Shown piece after piece: positions 59,220 to 64,000 of a stretch of 64,000 nt of DNA. A program made the position numbers and the translations under genes. Position 1 is the stretch's first letter. Each line of letters starts with the position of its first letter. The stretch comes from Petrosia ficiformis (Eukaryota > Porifera > Demospongiae > Haplosclerida > Petrosiidae): the NCBI GenBank assembly GCA_947044365.1, contig OX345649.1, positions 1,234,430-1,298,429 on the forward strand, read 5' to 3'. Under the pieces are notes generated by a model. The model saw only the letters and a list, made by a program, of their open reading frames with translations. It was not told the origin of the DNA and did no database searches.

Positions 59220-62200
59220 GTACTAGACTGCACATGTACTATATTGTACTAGTTCACTAATACACATGTACTATATTGTACTAGTTCACTAATACACATG
59301 TACTATATTGTACTAGTTCACTAATACACATGTACTATATTGTACTAGTTCACTAATACACATGTACTATATTGTACTAGTTCACTAATACACATGTACT
59401 ATATTGTACTAGTTCACTAATACACATGTACTATATTGTACTAGTTCACTAATACACATGTACTATATTGTACTAGTTCTCTATACACATGTACAGATGT
59501 GTATTATTGTATACATGTATGACATTTAAATGTTCCTCATATGGTAGATTTCTTAATAAGGTTTGTACCTCAGCTTGTAAGGCATATGAAGCTAAGAGGA
59601 GAGATGCTTCTGGTGAGCAGTGAATCTTTTCATTAAGAATATCATCCTTTGCCTGTTCAAAATATATGCAGTATCTATAATCACTAATGAGTAAGTAAAA
59701 TTAATCTTATGTTACTATAGCAACTATCTTCCTGCATACATGTATGTGTTTGTTCTACATGTCAAAGTGCAGGTTAATTGTCAGAATCCTTAGTTCTGCC
59801 TCAATTACTAATCTAAACTCTAAATATACAACTATACATGTGGTATAATTATATTACACATGTATTTTTAATTACATACATGTATATATGAGTTCATGTA
59901 TATATTATAAGCCCACTACTAATAATCAAAGGAATCTTATGACATGTATGTAGATTATAATAACTATATACGTAACATGTATATATAATGCTTCCTCTAA
60001 TGAATACATGTGTACATGTATATATATTATAATTAAGTAAATTCACCTACATATAATTACATGTGTACATGTATGTACATGTATGTACATTATAATTAAC
60101 TACATATAAATACATGTATATTATAATTACTATACTCACCTGCATGTAAAAGAAATGTAATGTCACTTCCATTACTAGTTGGCTTACGTCTTCAGGATAA
60201 AATTTAGATCTGAATTCAAAAGATGCTATTGAGTCTCTCTGTACTCCTTGTTCAGTGACCTGACAATAGAATAGAGATGAAACTAAGCTCATTATAAATT
60301 CATGAATTTTAAATGCATTCATAAAGGTTCAATCACTATGGTATCACAATAAGTTAGACTGTATATATGAACTGAGTCTTAAAAAGTGAGTTAACCGCAC
60401 TAAGTACCTACACAAGAAGCTTGTCTGTATGTTTCCATAGCAATTTTCAAAGATTATTAATGAGATCAGTTTCAACTCAGCATAATTGTAATATTAAAGG
60501 TATGGATCTGTACTATAGTATGTACTATCAAATTATCATCCATCCATTCTTTCATATACATTTTCACTCATTCATCCATATATCCATTCATCTATCCATC
60601 CATCCATCCATATATCCATTCATCCATTCATCCATTCATCTATTCATTCCTTTATCCATCCATTCTTTCATATACATTTTCATCCATCCATCCATCCATC
60701 CATTCATTCATCTATCCATCCATTCATCCATTTTTCATATAAATTTCCATTTTTCTGTCAATCCATCCATCCATCCGTTCGTCTGTCCATCCATCCATCC
60801 ATCCATCCATCCATCCATCCAACTCATTTATTGACAAATTCATCGGAACATCATTGATGCAGAAAAAAATGAAAATAGGTCAACATTGGGATCCCACACA
60901 GACAAAGATGTACATATGGACCCAGACACTGTTGCAGACACAGACAGACACCAACACAAACCTTTTTATCATATCTAAGCCATGTTTCAAAACCTTTGAC
61001 ATCAGTATACATAAGTCCAAAATACCAAACTTCTCTGATACCCAATGTACGAGTCACCAAATCAAATAACTGCTTACCAGTTGCTTTTGTCTACAGGTAT
61101 TGAGTATTATGAGTATAGCAGTGAAGATGATCATAGGAATGGAATTGGTAATTAATATAGAAATAGGTTACATTATATAATGGGATATTTGTCTGGTACC
61201 AAGTATGGGATTTATCTGGTCATTGACACTAGGAACTATACCCCTCGATCAGTCTAGGGATTGTAGACTTAAAATATGATCAAGATTGATATATTAACCT
61301 CTCCTACCTCTCCTACCTCTCCTACCACACACTCTGAAATTCATTTTTTATAGCTTTGTTTATCTGCTGTTATTGTGGGAGTTTCTAGCCTCATACCCAG
61401 GCACTTTGAGATGGCAGAGAATAGAGCCTGGATTCAACTGTTTTTGTATGTGCTAATAACGTGCAAAATAACACATGGTCACTAAAGGGTGTGTCAATTT
61501 GTAGTACACAATAACACGAACAAGATCTGCTCCTGGTTTGGAACAAGATCAGGATATCCAAAGTGCTGTATAGAACAGAGATCACTGCATCAAAACTAGG
61601 CATATTGATTATACTACCTATTTTCAGCTAAGTGAAATGGAAAAAATACGATGTCACAATTGCCTCAGAAATCTGGGAGATTAATTGGCACATGCACAAA
61701 CAGTTCAATCCAGGCTCTTTTTTTCCCGGCATCTTAAAGAGCCTTGGTACAAAGATAACATGTAACTTGCACTACTATAATACTACGACCCATCTTACTA
61801 ATTATAGTGACAAAACAGCATACAACCAGTGTACTGCCCAGGATATTTAGAGTGGTGGTTGGATTCTAACTTGCATTTAGTGCTGTTTATACAGTATATA
61901 CTTAATACTGTCTCAGTAGCCTATATATGTATTATCTGAGAAGTGATTAATTTATTTAACAGGTGGTTAATTCATCTGAGAGGCGGTTATTTTCGACCAG
62001 TGTGGGCAGAATACTATAACCCTCAAGATGTTGACAATAATGGCTAGTCACAGGAACACAGCTAACTTGTGCAGTACGGCATAGTTTGTATGGTAGGCAT
62101 GGCCAAACATTAGGGTTAAATCTGAACAAAGTTGATGTTATTTTGTAGCCACACCCATTAATTAAAGAAGGGGTGTTCCTGTGACTAGGCTCTCTCTCTC

Positions 62201-62432
62201 TCCATATCGACCGTCTAGAGTGTATGATGTAATGCAATTGCTACATGAAGAAGCACCCATTATTGTTGGTTTACATTTCTGCACAGTTGCTAGGTTACAG
62301 TATTGTTTATGTGTTAATTATTATTAATGTACGATAACAGACAAATATCCAATTATAATTTGTAAAGACCTCAATAGAAAACTCTAGTACAGCATCCATT
62401 GTGTTCACATTTACATTCAGTTGTTTGGGCAT
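50318..62432 (-). CDS. NF2: Merlin (NF2), FERM-domain tumour suppressor
   Basis: Cortical scaffold acting upstream of Hippo signalling. Fifteen coding exons: 62370-62432, 60962-61090, 60140-60259, 59569-59652, 58981-59049, 58796-58878, 57510-57585, 55773-55907, 54981-55055, 53664-53777, 53324-53446, 53022-53153, 52081-52275, 50985-51302, 50318-50368; all phases close at 588 residues (human 595). FERM domain 1-300 ([55 protein letters not shown]), then a long alpha-helical coiled coil ([40 protein letters not shown]). The C-terminus is [10 protein letters not shown], the ending of merlin isoform 1, not the KYKTLRQIR-type actin-binding tail of ezrin/radixin/moesin; this fixes the identity. The start has an upstream 5'UTR acceptor (TTTCAG) near 62449. 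Confidence 0.95.
50435..50555. repeat. Foldback element
   Basis: TAATGTAGCACGAGGGCGGAT with CAATAAAGGTTGAGTTTACA is mirrored by TGTAAACAAGACCTTTATTG and GACCACCCAAGTGCTACATT. Located in the last merlin intron. Confidence 0.7.
51700..51960. repeat. MITE family A, full-length copy
   Basis: GTGTTGTTTTAGTTTGACAA at the left, TTAACTAAAACAACACTAC at the right: the clearest inverted ends of the family. About 258 bp, in merlin. Confidence 0.75.
52340..52500. repeat. Dispersed repeat, family D
   Basis: GTACCTGCACCATTTTCATA, TTAACCTTATGACATTAAAC, AAAGTCACCACATCC. Located in merlin. Confidence 0.6.
52800..53010. repeat. Dispersed repeat, family F, next to a merlin splice donor
   Basis: Ends CATATGAGCTTATCAAAAAC, 11 bp from the donor of the merlin exon that ends at 53022. 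The merlin frame stays open into this repeat for about 55 codons. Confidence 0.6.
53447..53630 (-). repeat. About 180-nt CT/C-rich tract abutting a merlin 3' splice site
   Basis: On the minus strand the tract is nearly pure pyrimidine with runs of up to nine C, and ends CTCTTTCATAG, the acceptor of the exon starting at 53446. Confidence 0.85.
54010..54255. repeat. MITE family A (reverse orientation)
   Basis: ATTATAACTATAACTAAAAC and AAAGTGGTAATTATTATCAT with CTGAAACAACGCTA end. Located in a merlin intron. Confidence 0.6.
54305..54465. repeat. MITE family B, left part
   Basis: AGGATATTTAGAGTGGTGGT and TTATCCAGTATATACTTAAT shared with 35108; the right terminus is missing. Confidence 0.65.
55240..55590. 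mobile_element. Inverted-repeat element, family G
   Basis: CTAGCCTCATACTCAAGCTC, then GCCTGGATTCAACTGTTTG, mirrored at the right by ACAGTTGAATCCAGACTCTT and GGGTATGAGGCTACC: arms of about 60 bp. A second copy at 61385-61755. A 76-codon open frame across it is not conserved in the other copy. Confidence 0.75.
56008..56200. repeat. MITE, family B
   Basis: CCAGTGTACTGCCCAGGATA to GTGTGGGCAGAACACTG; full length, in a merlin intron. Confidence 0.75.
56520..57509 (-). repeat. 52-bp minisatellite built on the merlin exon 7 splice donor
   Basis: On the minus strand the unit reads AACAGTGAGTTGAATCATG then TTAATACACTATTACCCTGT and GTATTGTATAT. About 16 full units plus shortened ones. The first unit is the authentic exon 7 donor (ATAACA|GTGAGTTGAATC, exon ends 57510), so every full unit carries GTGAGT. 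Confidence 0.9.
57655..58625. repeat. 110-125-bp minisatellite, 8 copies with length variants
   Basis: Units share CAGAATTGTTTCTGAACAC, AAAGGGAAGTCTTGAGGTA and CAGCCAGTCATACAGGACAT; some lack GAGGTAYACA or the TTGGCACACACCATTATG segment. Located in a merlin intron; the open frame of about 139 codons in it is an artefact of periodicity. Confidence 0.88.
58640..58765. repeat. MITE family A, fragment
   Basis: GTTAATTGAATGACCACTTT and TAGTTATAGTTAATTGACA. Located in a merlin intron. Confidence 0.45.
59050..59220. repeat. (GATA)n microsatellite
   Basis: Uninterrupted (GATA)n at about 59165-59218 with degenerate flanks; begins right beside the acceptor of the merlin exon starting at 59049. Confidence 0.9.
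59225..59490. repeat. 32-bp minisatellite, 8 copies
   Basis: Unit ACACATGTACTATATTGTAC plus TAGTTCACTAAT, almost identical copies. Confidence 0.92.
60535..60830. repeat. (ATCC)n satellite
   Basis: ATCCATCC/TTCATCC arrays in merlin intron 2. The plus-strand open frame (His/Pro/Ser/Ile) is spurious. Confidence 0.9.
61385..61755. mobile_element. Inverted-repeat element, family G
   Basis: CTAGCCTCATACCCAGGCAC and CTGGATTCAACTGTTTTTG at the left; CAAACAGTTCAATCCAGGCT and GAGCCTTGGTAC at the right. Matches 55240-55590. In merlin intron 1. Confidence 0.7.
61828..62015. repeat. MITE, family B
   Basis: CCAGTGTACTGCCCAGGATA to GTGTGGGCAGAATACT; full length, in merlin intron 1. Confidence 0.75.
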
Positions 62433-62685
62433 GGTGATTCCTGATATCCTGAAACACAGAAAATGTTAAATAGAACACTTTACTAACGAGTTACTTACCG
62501 AATATATTTTAGATCTACTAAAGGACTAAATTTGGAGAGGGGTGTGATGTTAGCCACGCCCATTTAAAATTGGCTAGCGTTGCGATATAGCCATGCTCAC
62601 AGCAAGAGGCGGGAGTCTAGTGTGTTACAATCATCCTCTTCGCTTATAATCTTTAACTGTTTGAATACAACAAGAACACATTGAG
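62433..62685. promoter_or_regulatory. Bidirectional promoter region, merlin / Mondo
   Basis: 253 bp between divergent start codons. Contains GCCACGCCC (GC/KLF-type box, near 62553), AGAGGCGGGAGTC (Sp1-like, near 62605) and no clear TATA. A merlin 5'UTR splice acceptor lies at about 62449. Confidence 0.5.
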
Positions 62686-63146
62686 ATGGAGGCTAAACGC
62701 AGATCTGTTGGTTTGAGGAGTGGATACGATTTTTCCAATTCACTGCAACATGACAAGAGATTCAAGTTTGGTCATAGAGATAGTAACATGATCGCTTTAG
62801 ATCTTTCATTGGCTAATCTTTTTCAAAAACTTACCGTTGAATGCAGGTATTTCTTTGATAATACATTATGCTGATAAAACTCCACCCTATTTTAGATCCC
62901 AATATAATACATAAATTATGTATTAGTTTTTCCTTACATTCCACAGTGGTATCCTTGGTAACCCACAATGGAAACATTTTCGTCACATGGAGTTGTTGAA
63001 AAAAGATCAAATTCGATTGAGTAATGGAATATGGCGATCATGGCACATGCAGTGTATGGTTATATAATAATCAATAATACTTTGCACTCTTTGTTTCTCT
63101 GTCTGTCTGTCTGTCTGTCGCTCTCTCTCCCTGTCTCCATCACTCG

Positions 63147-63191
<45 letters not shown>

Positions 63192-63889
63192 ACTCTCTCT
63201 CTCTCTCTCACTCACTCTCTCTCTCTTTTTCTCTCTCTCTCTCATTCTCTCTCAGTTCAAAAAGGATTAAAGCCATTGTTTTGTACTTTCGAAATTAATC
63301 CTCAAGTAGATATGTTATCTCATCTGCAGCCTCAAGTATGTTTTATACACACACAAACACACACTCACATACATATACATCCTCATATGTTCTATAGGGA
63401 GCTGTTATTGAAGGTAAATACTGGAAGAGAACCAGGGAGGCTGTGGCTATGGAATATCGTAAATGGAGGCTTTTCCATATGCAGAAACGAGTATGTGTGT
63501 AGTGTATATACCTATAACTTTTTGGTATATATGTGATATTAATACATGTTAATAATTTATTAAGTGCGAGTTGAGAGCAGGTGTACATGTACATACATTT
63601 ACATGTACATGTATGTACATGTACATGTATGTACATGTATATACATGTACCTGTCATGATAGTGGGTTGAACTATATTCATAATCCTATTTACACTTGTG
63701 TTGAAAGCATTGTGTTGATGAGATAGTCAAAACAGTCTGTTATCTGTTCAATCGCTAGTAAATTATTACATGTACATGTACATGTATGGATTTTTACACT
63801 ACTCCATTGTGTATTATATTGTTGTATAGAATTGGTCTAATATTCGTCGTATGCCAAGTACAGCACCTTCAGCATTCGGTCTGAATTCG
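62686..63889 (+). CDS. MLXIP/MLXIPL-like: Mondo / ChREBP-type bHLH-zip factor (N-terminal part; continues right)
   Basis: Mondo proteins pair with MLX and activate genes in response to glucose-6-phosphate. Exons seen: 62686-62846, 62947-63053, 63256-63335, 63398-63490, 63830-63889; 167 residues, all in phase and leaving the window. The conserved Mondo regions are present: FKFGHRDSNMIALDLSLANL (MCR1-like), NPQWKHFRHMELLKKDQIRL and NGIWRSWHMQF (MCR3, the 14-3-3 site region), then VIEGKYWKRTREAVAMEY and RKWRLFHMQKR (MCR4/5). The bHLH-zip part would be beyond the window. An animal-specific family; vertebrates have two paralogues and I cannot assign this to either. Confidence 0.92.
63080..63255 (+). 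repeat. About 170-nt CT/TCTG tract abutting a Mondo 3' splice site
   Basis: (TGTC)n then (CT)n, nearly pure pyrimidine, ending CATTCTCTCTCAG at the exon starting 63256. Confidence 0.85.
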
Positions 63890-64000
63890 GTACTGTTCAT
63901 TCATCTATCCAACAGTCTATCCATTCACCATCCTATGTACATGTACATCCATTCATCCATGTATCCATTTTTATATACATGTACATCCATATATCCACCA

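Overview
The window is nuclear DNA of an early-branching animal, most like a demosponge of the Amphimedon kind (inference). The gene set is animal: ORAI channel, merlin, Mondo factor, myotubularin with FYVE domain, SPATA22. Introns are GT-AG, many under 100 bases, the sequence is AT-rich, intergenic gaps are short, and small inverted-repeat elements and minisatellites fill the larger introns. I rebuilt exons by hand from reading frame, splice consensus and recalled family sequences; almost every CDS closes exactly in phase. The exception is THOC6, where one junction is unresolved.

Layout, left to right: VPS29 (-, 5' part only) sits head-to-head with an MTMR3/4-type PI3P phosphatase (+). Three tandem BHMT-type homocysteine methyltransferases (-) follow. 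THOC6 (+) is head-to-head with the third BHMT, 59 bp apart. Next come a single-exon heparan sulfate 3-O-sulfotransferase-like gene (+), a SAMD15-like gene (-) head-to-head with a DUF1295 steroid-reductase-like gene (+), and an intronless BAP1 deubiquitinase (-) nested in the first intron of the DUF1295 gene. A 16-exon PPP phosphatase (-) with an unusual Nudix-like plus EF-hand-like N-terminus is head-to-head with a histone H3 gene (+). ORAI (+) and SPATA22 (+) follow, then merlin/NF2 (-) head-to-head with a Mondo/ChREBP-type gene (+) that runs off the right edge.

Five head-to-head pairs occur in 64 kb, and four have nearly the same ATG-to-ATG gap (249-258 bp), suggesting shared promoters. VPS29 and the MTMR both act on PI3P-positive endosomes and share a promoter with an E-box and a CRE-like palindrome.

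The least expected signals are: long CT-type simple repeats lying exactly against 3' splice sites in five introns of four genes; a 52-bp minisatellite in merlin whose every full unit copies the adjacent 5' splice site; a Nudix-like/EF-hand-like/PPP phosphatase; a mosaic middle BHMT copy with an extra exon resembling a mitochondrial presequence; and an intronless, shortened BAP1.
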